Assembly (NCBI GenBank): GCA_000499405.2 | Contig: HG738138.1 | Coordinates: 620,001-684,000 of the forward strand | Source: Onchocerca volvulus | Taxonomy: Eukaryota; Nematoda; Chromadorea; Rhabditida; Onchocercidae | DNA: 64,000 nucleotides | Reading direction: 5' to 3' | Shown: piece by piece, positions 25,798-37,285 of the stretch | Position numbering within the stretch: position 1 is the first letter of the stretch | Layout: each line of letters starts with the position of its first letter | Position numbers and translations under genes: made by a program | The notes under the pieces: model-generated | The model's database searches: none | Told to the model about the DNA's origin: nothing | What the model saw: the letters and a program-made list of their open reading frames with translations, nothing else

Positions 25798-28700
25798 ATG
25801 GGATGATATTTTCAGTTATTTACAATGATTGATAGTTATTTAAGTTGTAAAAATTTGCTAAAGATTGAAACAGCTTTCCATTCTACACTCTTAATATTGA
25901 ATCTTCCCGAAGATTTTCAATTTCTCTTCATCTTAAACTATTTGTAAATATTAAAAACAATGAAAGATCAAGGGTCCTCGTTAAAATTCAATCCTCCTCT
26001 CTTAGAAGAGGATTTTCGTCCCAAGAATCATTGTGATTCAGCTAAGTGTGGCCGAGGACAATAAGTACATAAGTTTCATCGTTACCAAGCAATATACAGA
26101 CTTGCCCATTTTGATAATGCAATAACTAATATTGTCACCGATCAAAATTAAGTTAAATTCTCAGCGGGATTAAATCTCGATCCTTCCAGTAAGACATTAC
26201 TCTCATCATTTACATGAAACATTTGCCATGTTTGTTTTATTGTTTAAATAATGATTATTATTATTTGGTGGTTCAGTGCAATAGCATTAGCTAAATAGTT
26301 TGATAATTTTTTTTTTCCTCTCTCTTTTCATCATTGACATATTTTAAATTTGACTGTTCAGATCATTTCTGATGCATTATTTCGTTATGTGTCATCATTT
26401 TTATTCCATTTTATGAATAATTAATTTTATGCACTTTTTCTCACTTTTTTTCCCATGGACTTTAAAAATGATTCATATCTGTGTGTGGAGAAAAGATTCT
26501 CGTAACAGTACTATTTGCAAGAAATTTGATATAAAGTTCAGACATTTTTGAATATTTCCATTCAAGTTATCGTCCCATCTGAAGTTACTACGAGTGAATT
26601 TGGTTCAAGCAGTGATTCGAAAGCATCGAGAAATATACAAACTCACCGTTACCCAAGATTCTTTTTGAAAATGCCAAAGGAGACATGATATATGAAAGAA
26701 AGAAGTTACGTACTTACGGAAACGCAATAATTTTGACAAATTCATTTCCCTTTTCCGCTGAAAAGTTATCACCGACATTTGCGACTGCAATTAAATTATG
26801 TATCTTGTGCTTGATGTGCTGGTGGAAAAATTCACAAAACGTAAAAATTGTGACGTTTTTAAAAGTAGAAACAAATTTATCATAGCACTTCAGAAATTTT
26901 AAGATGAGAAAATGCGGGATTTCTTCCTACCTCTTTTCATGATTGAAGAGATCTATCATCCTAAATGACGAATAACTAAAGTGTTAAAACCTCATAGGAT
27001 TTGTCAAATCTTCGACTTCGACAATGAGATAAGAAGGAATGAATTGTCTACTTGTCTACAACTGAAATGGATAAACCGAGAAAATGGCAAGAATAGGAGC
27101 AGTATGTAGAAAAAGAATAAATGTAGAAATTTCTAAAATAAACAGGAAAAAAAAAAGAAATGCAGAAAGGCTGATCAGACTTCCAAACTGAATTTCGGGA
27201 AGGAAGAAACTTAGGAAGGAAGGAAAACAAAGATTGAAAAATCTGTTTTGTTGTTGCCTTTTGAATTTTCGTTATTGGCATCTTTTCAAAAGCGTGGAAA
27301 GGGCATTACATCCAAGAAATTTCGCACACGTTTCTCGATGGTCTTTGTATTTTACCATTTTTATTTGCTAACTATGAAAATTCTTCAGTTTCCATATTTC
27401 TAATACTATTATGTAGTTTTAAACTATTCTGCTGAATCAACTTATTGATTTTATTATCTCATTAATTCGCATCGCAAATAATTCAAGATATTTAATGCAT
27501 AATGATTACTTATCAACTTCGTCTCAATAATATTCAAATAGCATTACATCTTACCAAAGAGATATCTGAGATTATTAACCATCAGCTTTTATTTCAATGC
27601 TAATTCCATTTCTGTAATGTGATTGATTATTGTAAAATTCAATAAATTGTGTCATAATTGATGACCAAAATAGGAGGGTTGCTAAAAAGAAGGAAAGATC
27701 ATTTGTGACGATGATTTATTGAATCTAATCATTTCATGAATGATTATATTTTCAGTTAAAATTTTATTTTTTTACAATTACATTATATGATTGATCTCGT
27801 TTATGTCATTCTTTTTTCTCACCCAAAATGTAATATTTTTAACACTAAATAATGATAGTGTATAAAAGAAAGCAAAAAAAAAAAAAAAAAGAGAAACGAA
27901 GAAATTTGTCTTCGACTGCTATTTTTTAACTCACGGAATCACATTCTTACCAATTTTCTCGTTTCTTCTTGTCTCATCTTTTTCTGCTTTCCAAGCAAGC
28001 AATATTTCGTTTCATTTCGAGGAAGCGAAATGAAATGATAAATAAAACTTTTGTCATTACCATTACATGTCCAATTCGGATAGATATATGTCATCCGTGG
28101 TGACGAAGTTACTTTCTTAATTGCTGTGCAATTTTATTACATAGCGTTTCTTTCCATTGAATAACTACTACTATTCCAAATATCGATTTTCTTTGCTTAA
28201 GCATTCTTTTCAAATTTGTTAAACGTGAATACGCATAGACAACGCGATGGCATACATAATGTGATCGAACATCAGTTTGGTGTCTCATCCTCTTTTATCT
28301 TATCATTTTTTTTTTTTTTTTTTTACTGTTTACTTTTATTTTTCTGTTTACTTCTAATAAATCTTTTCTTTTCTGTTCCCTTTTAAGAAATTAAATCGCT
28401 GCAATGGGAAATTGCAGCAATGCAAAATGATGTGTTATCATCATTTTTATCCACTGTTTGTAGGTTTGCAAAAGAAAAAAAAAGTGGAAGAAATTATTGA
28501 ATGGTTAAAGATGAGCAAAGATTCTTTCGAACTAATGCGAAAATTGAATTTCTGATTTCATATTGGCTTGTAATTTTAGTTAACTGTCTATTTGGTGGCC
28601 TTGAAAAAAAAATCAAAAAATTAGCGTCAATTAGGAACTAAAATTGTAATATAATTAATATAATGATGCTTGTGACATAAGTACTGATTAGTAACTGGCA

Positions 28701-31184
28701 TTATCTTGTTATTTGTGGCTTTTTAAGATCACAAAAGGTCAACAGATCATTTGTAAACTACGAAGATAGCAATCGCATAAAAAGATATAAGTGTTACAAT
28801 TCCACAACGAAATTCTGTACTTCTCAGATTTCATACCAGGATAGATCACGATGTTAAACAATCTGTTATGTAGTTCGTTGTTAATATTTTCGAACTTACC
28901 GCAAAATTTACGTGAATCTGCAGGACAGAATCAATAACTGACAGTAAACTTTTTGGATCCTCCACTTTTTTTGAGCTCTTGACTAGAAAAATAAAGATCA
29001 GTAATGGGCAAATGTGATTTCAAAAGTTTTCTCTTTTTATGCATATCATATGATTATACTCTCTCATTTTGCATGGAGAAAATTTGAGATGAAAAATTTC
29101 AAACTAAAATTACCGAAAATTACAATGAAAAAGCAAACATATTTTGTATAATCAATTCATTCAGATCTTGAATGAAAAGTACATATTCTGCTCTTTAATG
29201 GTTTAATCCGAAAATCTCTTCTTAACCTGCATATCATATGGAAGCAAATTTCCGTTCACTAATCTATTATCGAAGTTTACGATAAAAAATTCGAATTCCA
29301 TGAGTTCGTTAGATATACAGGTTAACGATTGCAGAAAAATCGAGAATCTGGTAAGAATAGTCTCTTTCGGTTATAATTGCAAGTTCGCATTTAAGTTTTC
29401 ATATGGGATTTTCGAAATTTCATGGTTAAATTAGGGAAGGCGAGAGTTGAAGGTCACGGACTGGTGTTTTAGCAACAGTTTGTCTTGTTTAAAAAACTTT
29501 CTGAAATAGCCAAGTGGATTTCTCAGGAATAGTTTCCATAGCAATTTATTCTTTAAACATTATAGATACCAAAAAAGTTCTCAGTAATCTTGACCACGAT
29601 ACTTTTGCTTTCTCGAACGCTAAATGCATTAAGAGAGCATAATAATACTGAAGGATTCGAGAAAGCAAATTATCAATTGTCAAAATCAATTCTACTAATT
29701 TATTTCAGTCATGTAAGTATTCGAACAGTATTTGAAACATCTCTGAAAAAGATTGAAATCTTGAGGGAAAAATTAAACTTTATTCACTGAAAACGAATCA
29801 TATCAAAAATATAAATCGATTAGCAACTTTTCGGAGATATGAATACCGAAACTACTGAAGACATGAAAACATTGGAAGAAACTTTATCTTCTTAAGTTTT
29901 ATCCTTTATCTAGTTTTGTCCATTTATTTATCCTTTATATTTTCAAACTTTGTCTTTTGTCCTCCAAGAAATTCATGAAAATTACTAGTTTACAAAATTT
30001 AATTCATAATTCAGAACAAAAAATCATCAAGTAACATCAATTTAAAAGTGACGAAAAAAAGATAAGAAACCGAGGAATAATTGTTCCAAATACTCATCAT
30101 TTTTTCATTTTCCTTTATTTTTTACATCGCCAGGTTTTTTGTTTGTTTATAATATTTTCACAAATATTGCATGTAAAAAATTATATGTCATTTAGGTATG
30201 AATCATTTACGATACTAATTCTGTCAGTAGTATTTTTAATTTCATCAATATCAATTTTGTTAAATAATAATTTCTTTTTTTTTTTTTGTTTTTTTTAATC
30301 CAAACTTTTTATCAGTACTGCTATCGGTAACAATTTGAATTGTTTAACAAGATCTTCTCAATTGGTAAAAAAGATCAAATTATCATATTTATTGATCCAT
30401 TATCAGTATGGCCCATCATAATTTTAATTTATCCTTGCTTACTTACTCTATTCATTCTTTCTTGTCACCTCATTCCTCCTTCTCCTCTTCTTTCTCCTCT
30501 CGGGACAAACTTTGGATCTATTCATAAACATAAACATCGCTTACATATATCGTTCGCCACTTTCTTTTATTCTTATTCGACATCGCTATGAAAATAATTA
30601 TAAAGTTAAAAAAGTTTGTGTGTAGCGATTATTTCATTTCTGAACAATCTTTTTCTACTCTTTTTTTTTTTTATTTTTTTTTTTAATAAAAATTCATTGC
30701 TGCCTGTTCTATGCGTAAAAATTCATTATCGAATGAAAGAGAGAGAGAGAGAGGAAAGAAAGAGGAAAAAGAAAAATGAATCCTGCATATATTTGCTTTA
30801 CCCTTCCAACTTGCCATATTTTTCCTTTTACTATCAACTTTAAAATAAAATTCATAAATTTAATATTCAATTTTTATAAATTTGTCGTAAATATTAGTGC
30901 TGATTAAAAGAAGAACAAAAAAAAAGTTATCGGTATTGTTATTGAATCACTACATTTCTCTATATCCAATGAAATAATGATCACGGACAACAATGGGCAA
31001 TGTAATTAGTGTCAAAATTAACTATTCTTCTTTTCTTCTTGCCATCTATTTTTTTAGATGTAACGGTTCGATGAGAATTTATTTTTCATTTTATTCACTC
31101 TAAATTATGCTTCACACGATTGTAAACTTCCTTGTTTTTGTTTTTTGCTTTTTTTTCTGTCAAATATTTACAAATAATTCTTTT
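25798..31184. other. Gene-poor AT-rich region
   Basis: No exon supported. Open frames at 26605-26885 (both strands), 27048-27281 (minus), 29590-29790 (plus) and 30340-30843 (plus) lack recognisable domains and paired splice sites. A GA run lies at 30738-30752 and poly-T runs at 28306-28324 and 30661-30684. The last kilobase presumably includes the promoter of the EGF-like gene. Confidence 0.45.
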
Positions 31185-31202
31185 TTTTTTTTAATTTCAG
31201 CA
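31185..31202 (+). promoter_or_regulatory. Candidate trans-splice acceptor
   Basis: A run of T followed by TTAATTTCAG ends at 31200, two bases before the ATG. This is a strong nematode acceptor with no coding exon in front of it, so a spliced leader is likely. Confidence 0.5.
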
Positions 31203-33410
31203 ATGAAATTTGGAATGACACAATTATTAGCGTGCATATTACTGGTACCAATTATTGTATGCCAAGAACGGCATAAAGATAAAGATGATGCATACGTTGA
31301 TTTAATTCCACTTAATTTGATACCGGAAGGTTGTAGTTTGAATTCCTACTACGGCTACGGAATTGTAGATGGAGGTCTAGAGAAATGTGATAAATATTCG
31401 GAAACTAAAGCTGGAGGTGAAGAGTTCAGTTCTGAGTATGAAGAAATCAAATGTCGTACTTTGAGAAGTGAGTTTATTTTTCCGCAGTATTTTAGCGTAG
31501 AATTCAGACGAGATCCTTACTAAAATTAAGTAATTAACACAAATTGATTCAAAATGCTGTAAACTTGATTCATCGAATTTCATATAATATTACGAAATAC
31601 TTCACATCAAGGTTTTTAAATTTTTGAAAATATGCTAAATATACAATGCAAATAAGACTAAATGCCATATTTAGTGCATGGAAGAATGAAAAATAATAAA
31701 TGTGAATGCAAACCTGGATGGAAAGGACCAATTTGCAACGAATACTATGGATGTCCTATTGGTTATTCCTTGTTTAACAACGTGTAAATTTTATTTTTTA
31801 TCTAAGTTGCTCATTTTAGTCCCTAAATTATCTTGTCTTTCGTTAAGTGATAATCGAAGTAAATTCCTGAATTAAATGAAGACTTGTCAACTAATTAGAA
31901 CTTCGAAATGATATCGTGAATTTTTGAATGAATTCTCCATATTTATCTAAATTTAGGAAATTTACCAAAGGTGGAATTCCTAGATTTCTTGAACTAGCAA
32001 AATAATTACTGATATCATAGAATAAAATTATTCCTTACGTGTGTAATGGAAATTAATTTACAAAAATTTCAAAAAAAAAGGCCAGTTAAATTTACTTCTT
32101 CATGATGCTGAAATTAAAAAAAAAAAAAAGAATTAATGTACCTTTTTTTTGATGAAATAAAAAATGAATCAAAAGACAAAAATAAGATTTCAATATATTT
32201 TTCAAAGATCTTTTCTACTCTGAATTCTTATCTGCTCTTACCCGAATAACTCTAAGCAAACAGAAATAATTTATGAAATGAATAAAACGATTTAATTTTG
32301 ACAATGATGTAAAGTTTGCCGATTCTAAGATTCTATGTGAATGCATGAATTTTGGTGATACCAATTTCTGCTTTGTTAACTTTAGACTAGAAAAACTAGG
32401 AAAATTTTAAAGAAAGAAATTAAAACAATCTTTAGATGTACACCGAATTCCTGTCAACATAATGGAACGATCGCTATCGGCTCAAAACAAATTGAATGCA
32501 TTTGTGGGGCCCCTTGGGATGGCCGAAATTGCGAACGACTTGCGTGTTGGCGAATGGCTTCGAAAGGTTGCTGAATATTTCCTGCGACATGTTTCAAAAT
32601 TATTTAAAATTCAACTTACCAACCACTTATCAAATACAAAATTTCATTTCCTAATAAAGACATATGTTATAAATAGACGAAAAAAAAACTTACTGTTGAA
32701 AATTTTCAACAGTAACTAAAAGTTCGAAAAATATTTTTTTTTGAGCTAAAAAAAAGTTTTCATCGGCAAGTTACTGTGCTTTTCGTCTTTTTATTTGTAT
32801 TTATTATTGTCTGCCAACTATAGTGTAATTAACAACGATGTTATTAATTCATTTTGAAGAACATGAAAGGAGATGGCGTAATGCGGGTGATAAATGTCGT
32901 TGTGCCGATGAATATGAGGGTGATAACTGTGATAAAATTATCAAATGTAGAAATGATGGTGAACTTATCGATGGAAGGTTCTCGATTATTTATTAGCTTT
33001 TCTTATTTTTTCATAAAATTATTCGATAACATTCAGAATGCATTACTGTTTTTCCTTCCTTCAGGCCCATTTCAGGGCATTCCGGATCGGATCCCACAAA
33101 TGTATTCGTTTCAATTAAAAGACGAATGCAGTACAATTCGTCCATCTTTTTATTCTGCTTATTTGCCATTTTAGCATCTCATCCAGAATTCGTTCGTGTC
33201 ACATGCAAATATCGCTTTAGGAAGAGGCTTTTGACACTTGGAAAAAAAATTAGTCAAGAGGGATGTGAAGTGATGCCAATGTTCTTCGTAAAAAATTACT
33301 TTAAATTTTTAATCTGCTAATGATTGATAAATTCATCTTCGATGTAATAAGTTTATTAAGAAAATGTCCATAAATTTCAGAATTTATTTACATGTTTTTT
33401 TTTCCTTCTA

Positions 33411-33441
<31 letters not shown>

Positions 33442-33752
33442 GAGCAAATAATGAACGAAATGAAATTGATCGTTTTTGCTTGCTTGCAGGTGCAATTGTA
33501 AGGAATCATTTTACGGAGAAATTTGTGAGAAAAAATGTCCTGCTGGTCAGAAGTAAGTAATTAACATAATTGATTATTTTCTGGTTTTCTGATATATAGA
33601 CCATTCATTGAGATAATTGAAAAGGCCAAATAAATATGTTAAATATTCAGAAATATCAATTCAACAATTTCAGATGTGGTGCGATAATTGCTTGCTCCTC
33701 ACTGATTATTACATTCTTAGCATTTCTATGTTTCTGCTTGACACAATTGTAA
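31203..33752 (+). CDS. Secreted/membrane-anchored EGF-like protein
   Basis: Seven exons (31203-31467, 31675-31783, 32436-32566, 32860-32977, 33065-33280, 33490-33552, 33674-33752) give 326 residues. Residues 1-20 are a signal peptide. EGF-like repeats follow: [18 protein letters not shown] (about 98-115), [23 protein letters not shown] (126-156), [13 protein letters not shown] (181-193) and [16 protein letters not shown] (about 281-296). A carboxy-terminal hydrophobic helix (about 303-326, ending FCLTQL) would anchor it with almost no cytoplasmic tail, or serve as a GPI signal. Family role: extracellular adhesion or ligand-type protein; no specific orthologue recognised. Weak points: donors of exons 3, 4 and 5 (GTTGCT, GTTCTC, GTTCTT) are poor although phases agree, and exon 5 holds an odd internal hydrophobic stretch (233-245). 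The first and last exons are the surest. Confidence 0.72.
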
Positions 33753-33984
33753 AGTAATATTTATCCTGAATTTTGATAGTTTAAATGATAGTTTTTCTAT
33801 TATTTAATATTATTTAAAAAACAAATGAAAGAAAAAATCTTACACTTTCATGGGAAAAATTCACAAATATACGTGAAAAATTGATTGAATTCAAGCGCAA
33901 ATTTGATAATAAAGCTTACCAGCTGTCGATAGAGAAGTTAGGCACTAAAAAATAGATATGGAATTCAGTATATTTAAAATTATA

Positions 33985-34170
33985 AGAAAATCAATAGAAT
34001 GGAATAACCGTATCCTATCTTTGGAGACAGGAAAAATAGCACGTCAAGCCGGTGATCCAGTAGTTGTAAATTATGGTGACACTTCTATTTTGGTGATTGT
34101 CGTACGCAAAAAGAAAGAAGAAAATGTTGATTTTACTTACCTTCAAACGTGTAATATACATGAAAATTGA
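33985..34170 (+). pseudogene. Polynucleotide phosphorylase (PNPase) N-terminal fragment
   Basis: A single open frame (from ATG 33958 to stop 34170) contains about 50 residues that match the start of the first RNase PH domain of PNPase: LSLETGKIARQAGDPVVVNY then GDTSILVIVV. The family signature is G-R-x-L-x-[IL]-x-x-GKLAR..VVVxxGDTxVLVTVV. The match stops after DFTYLQ, where the family continues PLTVDYRQK. No further PNPase exon was found downstream within the window and no upstream mitochondrial leader is evident. PNPase degrades RNA phosphorolytically in mitochondria; this piece cannot do so. It is most likely a duplicated exon or retrocopied fragment, or less likely the first exon of a gene with very long introns. 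Confidence 0.6.
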
Positions 34171-37100
34171 TTGAATTCAAATTTCTAACAATTTGGAACA
34201 AAAATATGCTGAAATTTTTGGATAAAATCAATACATTTTCAAAATATTTTTTCTCTGTTCAAATAAATTCCCCTTTTTTTTCTTCTCTCTTATGTCAATT
34301 TATTTCATTTCCAGTAATAATCCGTTAATGCTTTAATGGCTTTAAATCTCATTCTAGTGCTTATTTTTGAATGGGGACAATCAATTCGGAAGTTCTACCA
34401 GATGTAATTGGGGCTTTTTATGATTGTCATTAGTATTCTTTGTTGTTTAAACATCTCCGTTACTGAGATTTCCTCTTATTTCCTTTGATTCTCGAAAAGC
34501 TAAAAAGAAACGAAAAACTTCAACAACTAATTAATTACATTCTTTTTTCCATCACATCATTTTTGCTGATGTAAAAAGAATTTTGTTTTCTATTCATCTT
34601 TCCCTTTTTCACACAGAATCGTGCTATTGAGTTTGTTAGACATTTTTATTTGTTAATTAATAAATATATTAAAAGAAGAAAGTATCACTTTTGTGTAGTT
34701 TTTGATGTAGTCCTTAATATTAACTTTTCGCTTGTAATGTCCAGAAGAAAATGTAAAATAATATTCGTCTCGATATATTATTTCGATATTTATTCACTTC
34801 AACTATTGCATGATTCATTTCTTCTAATTTAGTATCTTTTAGAAATTTGAATATTTTATTCCATATTTCCGGTAAGATGAAAAGAGAAAAAAGGAAGAAA
34901 AACTGGAAAAGAATAATAATGTTAGTAGTATTCAGATTTTCAATCTGTTTTAAAGTAAATGAAGGTGACAATAGGCTTTTATTATAATTATTGGCGAGTT
35001 TCGAAATATTCATTTTCCCTCTATGCGTTTTAAATTTACGTATAAATGAATGTTTACTAGTATTATACTCTATTGAATTATCAGTCAAATTCTAGAAATC
35101 TTGTCGGAAAAGCCAAAGAAACATTGTATGTACAATAAATATGGAATGATGCAATATTGGTATGAGTTACCTGGAAATCCATGAAATTCGAAGAGATCAG
35201 TATGAATTAAGAAAAGTTAAATTGTCAAATATTATTTGTCAAAATACACTGCCACAAGCCAATGCATCTTACAGTTTTTAATATAATATAATTATTTATT
35301 CCAACCCTATGTGATATATTTATTTATTATTTATTTATTGCTGTTTTGCTTCCGTAGACTTTCTTAGTTCTATTAGAATTAGTGCTTTCGTAGATGTATC
35401 AGATTTCAAATCCACATAACATGATTTCAGTATTTTCCGTTCGTTTTTTTTTTCCCAATTTTTAAAGTTGATCTCTGTTTAATAAATGTCTTGATAAAAG
35501 ATTCCAATTTACACTTCAACATTTCCCCTTCATGTATATGAGTAAGCAATATACAATTTGATCTATAAAACTTTTGGATCGGTAAGCCTATCTGTTATGC
35601 AAAATCCAGCAATCGATGAGATACTTTCATCGGATATTCTCAAGATCTAGTCATTGGTTTCGCTTTGGAAACTTTTTGAAGAAAAGTTTAATCCAAGTGA
35701 AGTGATTCGCATAGTCAAGAGTTTGCTGGCCCAGTTCTGGGCAGCTTGGCTAAAATGGTAATGGCATTGTTGTCGTTTTTTCTATCGTCACTCTTGTTTT
35801 ACTACCCGAGCTAATGAATTTCTTCTTGCTGTAATTTCGCCATCGACTCAAGATTCATTTTGTTGAATAATTAAAATTACTAAAAGGCATTTTTTAATTT
35901 TCTGCTGCAAACGATGTTCAATAAAAAACATGCTAATATGCTAATTGCTTGCATAATTTGTATTAAATTAACATTGTACAGTACTGTAAATTTTTCATTG
36001 TTAAAAAAATGAAATTTGAAGTGATATATGGTACCATTTTAATTGAAGAAAAAAAAAAACCTCCGGAATTGCAATATTCACAATATACATAGATAGACAT
36101 ACCATTTCGATTTGTGCTCGTTGAACTTCAATTCGTTATCAGTGTATCATTTCTGCTCTTTCATGATATTGCTCGACAAAAAAATGAAGAAATTCGGCAA
36201 TATTTTGCTTCAATTAAATTTCGTCCCATTTAATAATAATAATAATCCCTTGTTTTGCTTCAAAATTTTTTCTGTCAGTTATACATGCATATTTTTGAAC
36301 TTTTTATCCTTTTCCCTATTCATTTTCCAAAAACATGTCTTTCCAAAAAAAAAAAAATGATTTTTTAAATGAAACGTGAAATTTTTTAAAATGATGATAT
36401 TAATCAGTAAACAGCTCTTTTTCCCTGCATTAAATTCGGATGCATTAATCGGTTTAACTAGTTCTCGGATCGAGCAATGATTAGTGGAATTGAATCAATG
36501 ATCTCTCGTGACTGTGTTGAATGTGTAAATGAGAATCTTGTTGACCCCATCCCTGATGAATGAATCCCCTCCCCTTGGTTTCCTATACGAGGATATGAAT
36601 AACTTAAGTAAACCTCAAGCGATGCATTATTTTAGTTCCATAAATCCCGAATTCTATTCATTTTATAATTCCGAATTTCACACATCCTGAAATCCTAAAT
36701 GACAGCTGAATAGACAACATCTTGTCGTAATTACTGAAATTTTTTGCGCTTTTTTTCTAAAAAAGGGAAATTTTACCGGAATATAAGTTAGTACAAAATG
36801 GTATGATATAATTTTGTGTTAAAACATCCCGAAAATCCGATACATCAGAAAAACATCTTTCAAATTGTTGAAAGTATTTAGTACTGACAGAAGAGTTTAT
36901 TACTTTCATTTTTCAAAAATTTCACAGCATTTTAAAGATGATGATTAATGAATTCTAAAAAAAGATTGAATTGAGGTGAGAAGGAAAAGAGACAGGACAG
37001 GTAAATGAGAAATGATGAAGGTGAAGAGGGAGAAGAGGAGAGAATATTGTATAACGAGTACTAAATTCAACCGAACTGGTCGAACAAATGTTTGAATGCT

Positions 37101-37285
37101 TGCGATTAAATGGAATATGGAAAGATTAAGCATTCCATTAGGTGATCGGATGACAGGTAAGAGGACGTGAAATGGGAGGTAATTGAAATTTAATGGATAT
37201 CCATCCATCCGATCGAGGTAGTGGACAGCAATTCAGTTCCTTTGAAACTGAACTAAACTGATACCACTGTTCTCGTGAAATCGCC
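34171..37285. other. Intergenic region upstream of the MAM-like gene
   Basis: No confirmed exon. A minus-strand frame at 34720-35088 is long for this composition but opens with TTG and shows no domain. A short coding-like scrap lies at 36477-36563 (MISGIESMISRDCVECVNEN, then LVDPIPDE and a stop). A hairpin built on GCCCAG..CTGGGC is at 35728-35748. The plus strand at 36960-37050 is purine-rich. Confidence 0.45.

Noticed and set aside
30340..30843. Two plus-strand frames of 75-83 codons
   Set aside because: Hydrophobic and low-complexity content follows from pyrimidine-rich DNA; no splice partners.
33103..33174. Short intron inside exon 5 of the EGF-like gene
   Set aside because: The acceptor tract looks good, but no donor in the needed phase exists and the other frames hit stops at once.
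34720..35088. 122-codon minus-strand frame
   Set aside because: Starts with TTG, Asn/Ile/Phe/Lys-rich as expected from AT-rich DNA, and shows no domain.
36945..37208. 87-codon hydrophobic minus-strand frame
   Set aside because: Product of a purine-rich plus strand read in antisense; no other support.
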